This document shows positions 7,447 to 15,118 of a stretch of 64,000 nucleotides of DNA, in pieces. Source of the stretch: Streptomyces koelreuteriae. Lineage in GTDB: Bacteria; Actinomycetota; Actinomycetes; Streptomycetales; Streptomycetaceae. The position numbers were made by a program, and so were the translations under genes. The stretch lies in NCBI RefSeq assembly GCF_018604545.1, contig NZ_CP075896.1, forward strand, positions 8,246,001 through 8,310,000, given 5' to 3'. Below the pieces are notes generated by a model that saw only the letters and a list, made by a program, of their open reading frames with translations, had not been told where the DNA came from and searched no databases. Each line of letters starts with the position of its first letter. Within the stretch, counting starts at the first letter, position 1.

Positions 7447-7587
7447 TCACTCGTCGTGGTAGAAGAACTCGCCTTCGGGCTCGCCGCCTCCCTCGCCCTG
7501 GGTGAGGTCGGCGTACGCCCCGGCCTCGGCCAGCAGCGGCGGCTCGTAGAAGTCCACGGTCTCCATGGCCATGAGCGCTTCGTTCAC
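7447..7587 (-). CDS. Lasso peptide precursor with a strongly acidic core
   Basis: This 46-codon gene starts with GTG eight bases after GGAGGT and ends 92 bases before the cyclase gene, the standard precursor position. The leader contains YEPPLLAEAGAYADLTQ, matching the actinobacterial YxxPxL...G....T recognition pattern, with Thr29 at the -2 position. The predicted core, residues 31-46, is GEGGGEPEGEFFYHDE. Gly1 would supply the amine and Glu8 is the only acid at a ring position of 7-9, so an 8-residue ring with an 8-residue tail is expected. Bulky Phe11, Phe12, Tyr13 and His14 can plug the ring. The core has no basic residue except His and carries Glu2, Glu6, Glu10, Asp15 and Glu16. No dedicated exporter gene is adjacent. 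Confidence 0.9.
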   Translation of the reverse strand: MNEALMAMETVDFYEPPLLAEAGAYADLTQGEGGGEPEGEFFYHDE

Positions 7588-7736
7588 AGCGGTCACCTCC
7601 GGTCGCGGAGGCGGAATTCCCGCCCCCGGTCAAGCAGTTACGCATCCCAGAACCGGACGAGGCCAGGGGAACCCGGACAAACCCATCGTGTGAGGGATGA
7701 GAGACCCGGAGCTGTCACGCGCCGGGGAGGTGCACC

Positions 7737-7764
7737 GGCGCTCGGCCGGGCCCCCGAAAGCGCC
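7737..7764 (-). terminator. Possible terminator after the PH-domain membrane protein gene
   Basis: GGCGCT and AGCGCC pair across a 16-base GC-rich loop just downstream of the 7772 stop. It would separate that gene from the lasso operon. The stem is short and there is no T-tract, so the call is tentative. Confidence 0.35.
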
Positions 7765-7771
7765 GCCGGAG

Positions 7772-8290
7772 TCAGGAGAGCCCGGAGGCCCGGAACACCG
7801 CGTGCCCCGTCTCGTCGTCGATGCGGTGGCCGAGCCGCTCCAGGACATCCGCGCCGTGGCGCAGCGTGCCACGCTCCAGGGAGCGGCGGACGCCCGTGTC
7901 GAGTTCGTGCCAGAGCAGCGGGTTGGCCGCGAGGATCCGGGGGTCGAGTTCCAGGCGCCGGCCGTGGACGTCCCGCAGGACCAGGTGGGAGGAGACGCCG
8001 TCGTACTGACGTACGGCCGTCAGCGCGTCCGTGCGGATGACGATCCGGCGCCAGGGGGTGCGTACCGCCAGCCAGCCGGGGCCCGCGCTCACCTGCGGCG
8101 GCAGCAGGACGCCGAGCACCGTGGCCGACAGGACGCCCCAGAGCAGGGCACGCGTGAGCGTCAGGCTTCCGGCGTCCCAGTCGACGAGCAGGCACATGGC
8201 ACAGAACACCAGCGTGCAGCACACCGCGAGCCGCGCACCGTCACGCCAGTGGCGGTCGCCGACCGGGGCCGCCGGTGAGCTCCGTTCCAT
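7772..8290 (-). CDS. Membrane protein with a C-terminal PH-like (YdbT-type) domain
   Basis: The 172-residue protein has two hydrophobic segments (ARLAVCCTLVFCAMCLLV and ALLWGVLSATVLGVLL). They are followed by a soluble part resembling small bacterial PH domains: AGPGWLAVRTPWRRIVIRTDALTAVRQYDG, then LVLRDVHGRRLELDPRIL. This organisation is common in Streptomyces membrane proteins of unknown function. It is transcribed in the same direction as the lasso genes but is separated from them by 184 bases and a possible terminator. A role in lasso export or immunity is therefore only speculation. Confidence 0.7.
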   Translation of the reverse strand: MERSSPAAPVGDRHWRDGARLAVCCTLVFCAMCLLVDWDAGSLTLTRALLWGVLSATVLGVLLPPQVSAGPGWLAVRTPWRRIVIRTDALTAVRQYDGVSSHLVLRDVHGRRLELDPRILAANPLLWHELDTGVRRSLERGTLRHGADVLERLGHRIDDETGHAVFRASGLS

Positions 8291-8472
8291 GCCCTGAAAA
8301 TAGGCGGCCGTCAGGGCTCTGTGGCCCCCGCTGACGGGGTTCTGGCGCCCCGCGGGCGAATATTGACGGGTTTCTGACGCGCTCGACGGGGTCTGTCGAT
8401 CCGCGCACCGGCTGCTTATGCTTGATCACGTTCCGGAACTCAGACCTCCGTACCGTCTATCGGAAGGGTTCC

Positions 8473-10188
8473 ATGGAGAGGCTCCGCAGCGCGCAGTGGT
8501 ACGAGGGACAGGACCGCAACGCCTACATACACCGGGCCTGGATGCGGCGCGGAGTGCCGGACGACGCCTTCGCGGGCCGGCCTCAGATCGCGATCGCCAA
8601 CACCGCCTCGGACCTGACTCCTTGCAACGCGCATCTGAACGAGGTCGCGGCCTCGGTCCGGGGCGGCGTGTACGAGGCGGGCGGCATCCCGCTGGACCTG
8701 CCCGTGGTGTCGCTGGGGGAGACGCAGGTGCGGCCCACCGCCATGCTGTGGCGGAACATGGCCGCGATGGCCACGGAGGAGATGCTCAGGGCCAACCCCG
8801 TCGACGGCGTGGTCCTGCTCGGCGGCTGCGACAAGACGATCCCGTCGCTGCTGATGGCCGCGGCCTCGGTGGACCTGCCCGCGGTCGTGGTTCCCGGCGG
8901 CCCCATGCTGAACGGCACCTTCCGCGGCGGCCTGCTGGGCTGCGGCACCGGCGTGTGGAAGCTGTCGGAGGAGGTCCGGGCGGGCACGCTTTCCCAGGAG
9001 CAGTTCGCCCGCTCCGAGTCGGCGATGATCCGCAGCCGCGGACACTGCAACACCATGGGCACGGCCTCGACGATGGCGCTGGTGGCCGAGGCGCTGGGCA
9101 CCGTGCTCCCCGGCCTGGCCGGCACCCCCGCCCCGGACAGCCGTCTGCTGGAGGCCGCCCACCGCACGGGCCGGCTGGCGGTGGACATGGTGGGCGCCGA
9201 TCGGCGACCCGGGACGTTCCTGACCGGGGCGTCCTTCCGGAACGCGATCGTCGCGCTGGCCGCGATCGGTGGCTCGACCAACGCCGTCGTCCATCTCCTG
9301 GCCATCGCGGGCCGGTTGGGCATCGACCTCTCGCTCGACGACTTCGACCGCATCGGCTCCCGGGTGCCGGTCCTGGTGGACCTCCAGCCGGCCGGGCGTT
9401 TCCTCATGGAGGACTTCCATCGCGCCGGCGGGCTGCTCGCCGTCCTGCGCGAGGTGCGCGATCTGCTGGATCCCGAGGCGCTGACCGTCACCGGCAGGCC
9501 GTTGGCCGACTTCCTCGACGGCGCCGAGATCTGGGACGGCGAGGTCATCCGCACCCGTGCCGAACCGCTGGTCGCCGAGGGCGGCATCGCCGTCCTGCGC
9601 GGCAACCTCGCCCCCGACGGCGCCCTCGTGAAACCGGCCGCCGCCTCCCCGCACTTGCTCCGGCACCGGGGCCGGGCCGTCGTCTTCGACAGCATTGAGG
9701 ACTTCCACGCCCGGATCGACGACCCCGGACTCGACGTCGACGCCGACTCCGTTCTCGTCCTGCGCGGCTGCGGTCCCAAGGGCTATCCGGGCATGCCCGA
9801 GGTGTCGAACATGCCCCTGCCGAAGAAGCTGCTGGAGCAGGGGGTGCGTGACATGGTCCGCGTCTGCGACGGCCGGATGAGCGGCACGGCCTACGGCACG
9901 GTCGTCCTGCACGTCGCGCCCGAGGCCGCGGCCGGGGGTCCGCTCGGCCTCGTACGGACCGGCGACTTCATCACGCTCGACGTCGACGCCCGCCGCATCG
10001 ACGTCGACGTGCCCGCGGACGAACTCGCCCGCAGAAGCCCCGGCAAGGCCACCGTCGCCGGCTTCGCCAACCCCCGGCGCGGCTGGGAGCGCCTCTACGT
10101 GGACCATGTCCTCCAGGCCGACACGGGCGCCGATCTCGACTTCCTCGTGGGCTCCAGCGGCTCCGAGGTGACCCGCGAGTCGCACTGA
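8473..10188 (+). CDS. IlvD/Edd-family dehydratase, probably a sugar-acid (arabinonate-like) dehydratase
   Basis: The family removes water from 2,3-dihydroxy acids with an iron-sulfur cluster. The 571-residue product has the three cluster cysteines in the expected places: Cys51 in TPCNAHL, Cys119 in LGGCDKT and Cys192 in GHCNTMGTAST. It also has the GGSTNAVVHLLAIA, RGCGPKGYPGMPE and CDGRMSGTAYG motifs. The ATG at 8473 follows GGAAGG. An ATG 51 bases upstream lacks a ribosome site. The pattern near YEGQDRNAYIHRAWMRRG looks more like arabinonate/pentonate dehydratases than like biosynthetic IlvD. No other sugar-acid gene is adjacent, so the substrate stays open. Confidence 0.87.
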   Translation: MERLRSAQWYEGQDRNAYIHRAWMRRGVPDDAFAGRPQIAIANTASDLTPCNAHLNEVAASVRGGVYEAGGIPLDLPVVSLGETQVRPTAMLWRNMAAMATEEMLRANPVDGVVLLGGCDKTIPSLLMAAASVDLPAVVVPGGPMLNGTFRGGLLGCGTGVWKLSEEVRAGTLSQEQFARSESAMIRSRGHCNTMGTASTMALVAEALGTVLPGLAGTPAPDSRLLEAAHRTGRLAVDMVGADRRPGTFLTGASFRNAIVALAAIGGSTNAVVHLLAIAGRLGIDLSLDDFDRIGSRVPVLVDLQPAGRFLMEDFHRAGGLLAVLREVRDLLDPEALTVTGRPLADFLDGAEIWDGEVIRTRAEPLVAEGGIAVLRGNLAPDGALVKPAAASPHLLRHRGRAVVFDSIEDFHARIDDPGLDVDADSVLVLRGCGPKGYPGMPEVSNMPLPKKLLEQGVRDMVRVCDGRMSGTAYGTVVLHVAPEAAAGGPLGLVRTGDFITLDVDARRIDVDVPADELARRSPGKATVAGFANPRRGWERLYVDHVLQADTGADLDFLVGSSGSEVTRESH

Positions 10189-10208
10189 CACGGGGTCACC
10201 TCAGGAAA

Positions 10209-11420
10209 TCACCAGGTCACGGGCAACTCGGTGACACCGCCGGTGAGGGTCGTGCGCACCTCCAGCTCGTCCAGCTCCTTGGCCAGCCGCAGACCGGGCA
10301 GCCGACGCGCCAGGGTGGCGAACACGATGCGCAGTTCGACACGGGCCAGACTCGCGCCGATGCAGAAGTGCACGCCGTGGCCGAAACCGAGGTGGTTGCG
10401 TTCGGGGCGGTCGGGATCGAAGGTCTCGGCGTCGGAGTAGACGGAGGAGTCGCGGTTGGCGGCGTTGATCGACAGGACCACGGCGTCGCCGCGCCGGATG
10501 GTGACACCGGCGACATCGACATCGGTGTGGGCGTACCGCAGCAGGCCGAGGTCGCCGGGTGCGCCGAGGCGCATGATCTCCTCGACGGTGGCGTTGACCC
10601 GGCCGTCAGGGTCGGCGGTCAGGTTCTGCCACTGGTCGGGACGGGTGAGCAGGAAGAGCGTGCCCAGGCCGATGCGGTTGACGGTGGTCTCGTGCCCGGC
10701 GAACAGCAGCCCGACACAGAGCTGGATCATGTCGGCGTAGTCGTAGTCCGCGTCGGTGCTCTGCGCACGGACCAGGTCCGAGATCACGTCCTCGCCCGGC
10801 TGCCCGCGTTTGGACTCGGCGAGTCCCGTCATGTACGCGTTGAACTCGTCCCGCGCCTCGTGGGCCGCGTCGCCGATGGCGTAGTCGGACATGCGCTCCG
10901 ACAGTGAGGCGAAGTGTTCACGGTCGCTCTCGGGCACCCCGAGCAGCCGGCAGATGACCGCGACCGGCAGCGGAAAGGCCAGGCCGGCCTGCAGATCGAC
11001 GACCCCGTCCGGGGCGGACGCGTGCTCGGTGATCAGCCGGTCGACACAGTCGTCGACCAGGTGCTGGACGTGATCGGTCAGCATCCGCATCCGCTTGGCC
11101 GAGAACGCCGGGGTCAGCAGCCGGCGCATCCGTGTGTGGTCGGCCTCCTCGGTGGCGTAGTTGCCGGTGGGGCCGTCCAGTACGGCGGCGGACGTCAGGC
11201 GTGAGGCACGTTCCGGTTCGGGATGGGAGCGGCCGAGGCGCTTGTCGCTGAGCAGGTCGCGGACCTCCTCGAAGCGGGTGACCAGCCAGGCGGGATCCCC
11301 GGCCGGGGTGGTGACAGGCGTGACGGGCGCCTCCCGGCGCAGCACGTCGTACAGAGGGGCGAGGTCGAGCACGTTCGGCCTCGCGAAGGGCAGTTGCTGA
11401 CGCTCGGCGGCAACGCTCAC
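10209..11420 (-). CDS. Cytochrome P450 monooxygenase
   Basis: This is a soluble bacterial P450 of 403 residues. The I-helix oxygen-binding motif is AGHETT at 241-246, the K-helix ExxR is EEIMR at 280-284, and the heme loop FGHGVHFCIGASLAR places the heme-ligating Cys at 353. The overall length and the CYP105/CYP107-like pattern point to hydroxylation of a small molecule, using ferredoxin encoded elsewhere. No ferredoxin or reductase gene is adjacent. The TetR regulator is divergent, with a palindrome between the two genes, so induction by a substrate or related ligand is likely. Confidence 0.93.
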   Translation of the reverse strand: MSVAAERQQLPFARPNVLDLAPLYDVLRREAPVTPVTTPAGDPAWLVTRFEEVRDLLSDKRLGRSHPEPERASRLTSAAVLDGPTGNYATEEADHTRMRRLLTPAFSAKRMRMLTDHVQHLVDDCVDRLITEHASAPDGVVDLQAGLAFPLPVAVICRLLGVPESDREHFASLSERMSDYAIGDAAHEARDEFNAYMTGLAESKRGQPGEDVISDLVRAQSTDADYDYADMIQLCVGLLFAGHETTVNRIGLGTLFLLTRPDQWQNLTADPDGRVNATVEEIMRLGAPGDLGLLRYAHTDVDVAGVTIRRGDAVVLSINAANRDSSVYSDAETFDPDRPERNHLGFGHGVHFCIGASLARVELRIVFATLARRLPGLRLAKELDELEVRTTLTGGVTELPVTW

Positions 11421-11480
11421 GGCGTTCCTCCTGTGATCTCCGCATGCGATCTTCGAGCCGCCCCGACCGTAGCAGTTTGT

Positions 11481-11495
11481 TGGCAGTAACTGTCA
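11481..11495. promoter_or_regulatory. Candidate TetR operator between the P450 and TetR genes
   Basis: TGGCAGTAACTGTCA is a near-perfect 15-base dyad (TGnCAGT, centre A, ACTGnCA) in the 137-base divergent space. Its position between the two genes suits control of both the P450 and the regulator itself. Confidence 0.55.
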
Positions 11496-11557
11496 TTAAA
11501 GTTTCGGTCAGTCCTCCCTTGTCGCGGGCATGTTTAGATCGCCTGATGGAGGACTTC

Positions 11558-12205
11558 ATGGCGGACGGCGGGCGCGCGCCCCGCCGGGGACGGCCGCCGG
11601 TGAGCGAGGAGCAACGCGGGCGGCAACGCCTGGACATCTCCCGTCATGCCGTCCGGCTCTTCGCCGAGCAGGGCGTGGCCGCCACGTCCGGCGAGCAGAT
11701 CGCGAAAGCCGCCGGGGTCTCCGAACGCACGCTGTGGCGCTGCTTCCCCACCAAGGAGAGCTGTGTCGAGCCGCTGCTCACGCAGATGATCGACGCCTTC
11801 CGGGGGGTGTTGCACGCCTGGCCGTCCGACCTCGGCCTGATCGAGCACCTGCGTACGGCCTATCGGCCGGTCATCGACTCGTCGTCAGGCGCCGATGTCG
11901 AGGCCGTTCTCGCGGTGGTCCGGCTCACCCACGACGAACCCGCGCTGCGCGCCGCCTATCTGGCGCTCCGGGAGCGTGCGGAGAAGACGTTCACCGAGGT
12001 GCTCGCCGCACGCATGGGCATGCGGCCCGACACGTTCGACGTCCGCGTGCAGGCCGCCGTCATGAGCGCCGTACTCAAGGTCGCGGCCGACGACTTCGCC
12101 CGGGAAACGGCCGATCGGGGCATCACCCCGGAAGCGCTGGACGGACATCGCGACCACCTCGCGGACGCGCTCGGCCTGGTCACGCGCGGTCTCTCGGGCC
12201 GGTAG
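11558..12205 (+). CDS. TetR-family transcriptional regulator
   Basis: The 215-residue product has an N-terminal helix-turn-helix (RLFAEQGVAATSGEQIAKAAGVSERTLWRCFPTK) and a helical ligand domain of the TetR type. I chose the ATG at 11558 because GGAGG lies five bases upstream. An in-frame ATG at 11546 is less well placed. The gene is divergent from the P450 gene with a palindromic site between them, so repression of the P450 is the simplest reading. It is convergent with the HxlR gene, with only 9 bases between their stops. Confidence 0.9.
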   Translation: MADGGRAPRRGRPPVSEEQRGRQRLDISRHAVRLFAEQGVAATSGEQIAKAAGVSERTLWRCFPTKESCVEPLLTQMIDAFRGVLHAWPSDLGLIEHLRTAYRPVIDSSSGADVEAVLAVVRLTHDEPALRAAYLALRERAEKTFTEVLAARMGMRPDTFDVRVQAAVMSAVLKVAADDFARETADRGITPEALDGHRDHLADALGLVTRGLSGR

Positions 12206-12214
12206 GGCGGCGGA

Positions 12215-12610
12215 CTAGCGAGCCGGGTCGCCGTCGTACTCGCGGCGGGCCCGGTCGACCTTGTCCAGGTTGCCGGCCGCCCACTCGGAGAGATGCGCGA
12301 AGAGCGGGGCGAGGCTGCGGCCGAGTTCGCTGATCTCGTACTCGACGCGAGGGGGCACCTCCGGGTGGTACGTACGCACGATCAGACCGTCGCGCTCCAG
12401 TTGGCGCAGTCGCTGGGTCAGCACCTTCGGGGTGATGCGGGCGATGCGCCGCTGCAGTTCCACGAAGCGCTGCCGGCCGTGGGCGTGCAGGGTCCACAGG
12501 ACAGGTGTGGTCCACCGGCTGAAGACGATGTCGACGACCGGCGAGATCGGGCAGGCGAGCACCGGCTCGGTCGTCGTGTCGGACGCGGTCGGTGCGGCGT
12601 CGTCGGCCAT
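12215..12610 (-). CDS. HxlR-family transcriptional regulator
   Basis: The 131-residue winged-helix protein has the HxlR hallmarks: CPISPVVDIVFSRWTTPVLWTLHAHGRQRFVELQRRI, then ITPKVLTQRLRQLERDGLI, and a beta wing with PRVEYEISELG. Family members often repress a divergent oxidoreductase in response to electrophile or redox stress, sometimes through a conserved N-terminal Cys. Here Cys20 precedes PISPV. The neighbouring NmrA-type oxidoreductase is divergent, and a perfect palindrome lies between the two genes. Confidence 0.92.
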   Translation of the reverse strand: MADDAAPTASDTTTEPVLACPISPVVDIVFSRWTTPVLWTLHAHGRQRFVELQRRIARITPKVLTQRLRQLERDGLIVRTYHPEVPPRVEYEISELGRSLAPLFAHLSEWAAGNLDKVDRARREYDGDPAR

Positions 12611-12639
12611 GCGCTTCCCCCTCGGACAGTCACTTTCCT

Positions 12640-12651
12640 GTAGGTACCTAC
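12640..12651. promoter_or_regulatory. Palindromic operator candidate for the HxlR regulator
   Basis: GTAGGTACCTAC is a perfect 12-base palindrome in the 122-base divergent gap. It lies about 30 bases from the regulator start and is flanked by AT-rich sequence (ACTTTCCT and TTTACTT). HxlR proteins usually bind such sites in the shared promoter. Confidence 0.6.
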
Positions 12652-12732
12652 TTTACTTCCGGTGTTAGCGTCCCCCTGTCCCGCCCGGCCTACGGGCGGC
12701 ATCAACCACTGTGCACACAAGGGGAGTTACTC

Positions 12733-13578
12733 ATGTTCGTAGTGACGGGGGCGACGGGCAATGTCGGCAGTTCGCTCATGCGGACCCTCGCGGCGGCCGG
12801 TGAGCCGGTGACCGCGACATCTCGGAGCATCACCGAAGCGGATGTTCCGGAGGGCGTCCGGCATCGCAAGGCCGACCTCACCGACGCCGAGAGCCTTCGC
12901 CCGCTGCTCGACGGCGCCGACGCGCTGTTCCTGCAGAACGGCGGGCCCAGCGCCCCTCTGCTGAACCCCCGGCACATCCTGGACGTCGCCAAGGCCGGCG
13001 GAGTGAAGCGCGTCGTACTGCTGTCCTCACAAGGAGTCGCCACCCGGCCTGAGTCGGCCTCGCACGGTGGAACGGCACGCGCCATCGAGGACGCCGTACG
13101 GCAGTCGGGCCTGGACTGGACCGTCCTGCGCCCCGGCGGCTTCCATTCCAACATGTTCGCCTGGGCCGAGTCGGTACGCACCGACAGGACCGTCGCCGCG
13201 CCGTTCGCCGACATCGGCCTGCCCACGGTGGACCCGGGCGACATCGCCGAGTCGGCCGCCGTGGCGCTGCGTGAGAGCGGGCACGCCGGCCGGACGTACG
13301 AGCTGACCGGGCCCGAGCTCGGCACACCGAGGCAACGGGCCGCGTCGATCGCGGACGCGCTCGGCGAACCGGTCCGCTTCATCGAGCAGACCCGTGAGGA
13401 GGCCCGATACCAGATGCTCCGGTTCATGCCCGAGGCCGTCATCGAGACGACGCTCGCCATCCTCGGTGAGCCCACGCCCGCCGAGCAGCGGATCAGCCCC
13501 GACATCGAACGGGTCCTCGGCCGCGCCCCTCGCACCTTCGCGGCATGGGCCCGGCAGCACGTGGCCGCGTTTCGGTGA
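12733..13578 (+). CDS. NmrA/YtfG-like NAD(P)-binding oxidoreductase
   Basis: The 281-residue protein starts directly with the Rossmann motif VTGATGNVGSSL. It continues as an atypical short-chain dehydrogenase of the NmrA/HSCARG group, with ADALFLQNG, VVLLSSQGV, and WTVLRPGGFHSN in place of the usual YxxxK. Such proteins act as quinone or NADPH-linked reductases or redox sensors. The ATG follows GGGGAG by eight bases. Divergence from an HxlR regulator is a common arrangement and suggests induction by reactive compounds. Confidence 0.87.
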   Translation: MFVVTGATGNVGSSLMRTLAAAGEPVTATSRSITEADVPEGVRHRKADLTDAESLRPLLDGADALFLQNGGPSAPLLNPRHILDVAKAGGVKRVVLLSSQGVATRPESASHGGTARAIEDAVRQSGLDWTVLRPGGFHSNMFAWAESVRTDRTVAAPFADIGLPTVDPGDIAESAAVALRESGHAGRTYELTGPELGTPRQRAASIADALGEPVRFIEQTREEARYQMLRFMPEAVIETTLAILGEPTPAEQRISPDIERVLGRAPRTFAAWARQHVAAFR

Positions 13579-13586
13579 GGCCGGCG

Positions 13587-14042
13587 TCAGGCGTCCGTCC
13601 GCTCATAGGAGCTGATGACGTAGCGGGCCTCGTCGTCGACCGCGTTCTCCTCCCGGTCCAGGGATATCCGCACCGGGTGACCGTCGGCGGCGTAGTCCGC
13701 CTCGGCCGTGTGGGCGTCCTCCTGCCGAGCCCGCTCCAGCTCCTTCAGGAGTTCCCCGAGGGTGGGCGCCGCGTCGGGGGCGCTTTCCAGGGCGCGTCGG
13801 CCCATGTCGTCGAGGCCCACCGACCTGACCACGGCACCGTCGCGGACCGAGATCCGGAAGGTGCCGAGCAGACTCCGCTCTCCCTCACTGGAGCGGAGCG
13901 TGTAGGTGTACGAGGCGGGCTCCTGCCAGGGTGCGCGGCCCGGCGCCCGTGTACCGGCCGGCGTGTCCGTGCCGCAGCCGGCGGCCGCGCAGATCACTCC
14001 GCCGATCAGTACGGCACGGGCGGCGAGAGATACGGCGGTCAT
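13587..14042 (-). CDS. Small lipoprotein, DUF6174-like
   Basis: The 151-residue product begins with a lipoprotein signal, MTAVSLAARAVLIGGVICAAAGC, so the mature protein should be anchored to the outer face of the membrane at Cys23. The rest (PASYTYTLRSSEGERSLLGTFRISVRDGAVV and YAADGHPVRISLDREENAVDDEARYVISSYE) matches the pattern of small Streptomyces DUF6174 lipoproteins. No function is known for them. The start at 14042 is preferred over longer frames because it begins at the signal sequence. It is convergent with the NmrA-type gene. Confidence 0.75.
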   Translation of the reverse strand: MTAVSLAARAVLIGGVICAAAGCGTDTPAGTRAPGRAPWQEPASYTYTLRSSEGERSLLGTFRISVRDGAVVRSVGLDDMGRRALESAPDAAPTLGELLKELERARQEDAHTAEADYAADGHPVRISLDREENAVDDEARYVISSYERTDA

Positions 14043-14110
14043 GGCGGTGGTCCCTTCGAAGACGGCCACCGCTATGACGCCGCCCGCCCGGGGAACGTTC
14101 GGCGTGCGCA

Positions 14111-14145
14111 GCCGCGGGGAGGGGACGTGTGCCCCTCCCCGCGGC
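14111..14145 (-). terminator. Strong terminator at the end of the tauD-ssuCBA operon
   Basis: GCCGCGGGGAGGGG and CCCCTCCCCGCGGC form a perfect 14-bp stem with a 7-base loop, starting 10 bases beyond the dioxygenase stop codon. Confidence 0.85.
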
Positions 14146-14154
14146 CGGGGCGGC

Positions 14155-15054
14155 TCAGGCCACCGCGGGGGTGTAGTGGGAGGCGTCGTCCCCCTCGACG
14201 ACCCGGCTGAGGGTGCCGTCGATACCGACGGGGACATCGCCCGCGACGGTCACACGGTGGAGCAGCCGGGGCAGGTCGCCGTAGTCGTCGGGGGCGTAGT
14301 GCTGGGTGATGCGGTTGTCGAACAGGACGACGTCGCCCGGCGTCCAGACGACGCGCACGATGTTCTCCGGGCGGGTGACGTACGCCTGGAAGAGGCGCAG
14401 CAGATCACGCGAGTCGGACGGGCTCAGGCCGACGATGCTCTGGGCGAACCCGCCGATGAACAGGCCCCGTTCGCCGGTCTCGGGGTGGACGCGGACGAAC
14501 GGGTGCGCGGTGCGGTACTTGCGGGAGACGAACCGCTTGCGGTGTTCGGCCGCCTTCTCGCTCTTCGGGGCGGCGTAGTCGTAGTCGTTGGTGTGGACGG
14601 CCCACAGCTTGTCGGCCAGCTCGCGCAGCGGCTCGGGCAGATCCCGGTACGCGGCGGCCGAGTTGGCGATGAGGGTGTTGCCGCCGTAGGGCGGGACCAC
14701 GATGCTGCGCAGCGTCGAGGCCTTGGGGGGTGTGCGGACGAAGGTGACGTCCGTGTGCCACTGGTTGGCGCGGATGCCCTCGTCGCCGTCGACGGGCAGG
14801 ATCTGCGGCTGGCCCTCGACGGAGGGCACCGTGGGGTGCGCCGCGGTGAGTTCACCGAAGAGGGAGGCGAAGCGGAGCTGGCCCGCGTCGTCGAGGTTCT
14901 GGTCGCGGAAGACGAGCGCCTTGTGCTCCAGAAGCGCGGAGTTGATCTCGGAGACGAGGGCGGGGTCGAGGTCGCCGGAGAGGTCCACGCCGAGGATCTC
15001 GGCGCCGATGCGGCCGCCGATCCTGCGAATGTCGAAGCCGGTGCTGGTGGTCAT
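14155..15054 (-). CDS. tauD: TauD/TfdA-type Fe(II)/2-oxoglutarate dioxygenase for an organosulfur compound
   Basis: Enzymes of this family hydroxylate the carbon next to the sulfonate (or sulfate ester) and release sulfite or sulfate. The 299-residue product has the facial triad as His100 and Asp102 in WHTDVTF and His252 in NRITQHYAP. Arg267 in LLHRVTV is placed to bind 2-oxoglutarate. It is the last gene of a minus-strand set whose other members form an Ssu/Tau-type ABC importer. That setting supports alkylsulfonate or sulfate-ester use over other TfdA reactions. Whether taurine itself is the substrate cannot be told. Confidence 0.87.
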   Translation of the reverse strand: MTTSTGFDIRRIGGRIGAEILGVDLSGDLDPALVSEINSALLEHKALVFRDQNLDDAGQLRFASLFGELTAAHPTVPSVEGQPQILPVDGDEGIRANQWHTDVTFVRTPPKASTLRSIVVPPYGGNTLIANSAAAYRDLPEPLRELADKLWAVHTNDYDYAAPKSEKAAEHRKRFVSRKYRTAHPFVRVHPETGERGLFIGGFAQSIVGLSPSDSRDLLRLFQAYVTRPENIVRVVWTPGDVVLFDNRITQHYAPDDYGDLPRLLHRVTVAGDVPVGIDGTLSRVVEGDDASHYTPAVA

Positions 15055-15118
15055 GAGCGGTGTCCTTTCAGAGGTGCCAGTGAGAAGTGGGGGGTGGGTT
15101 TCCGCCGGGCGCGCCCGG

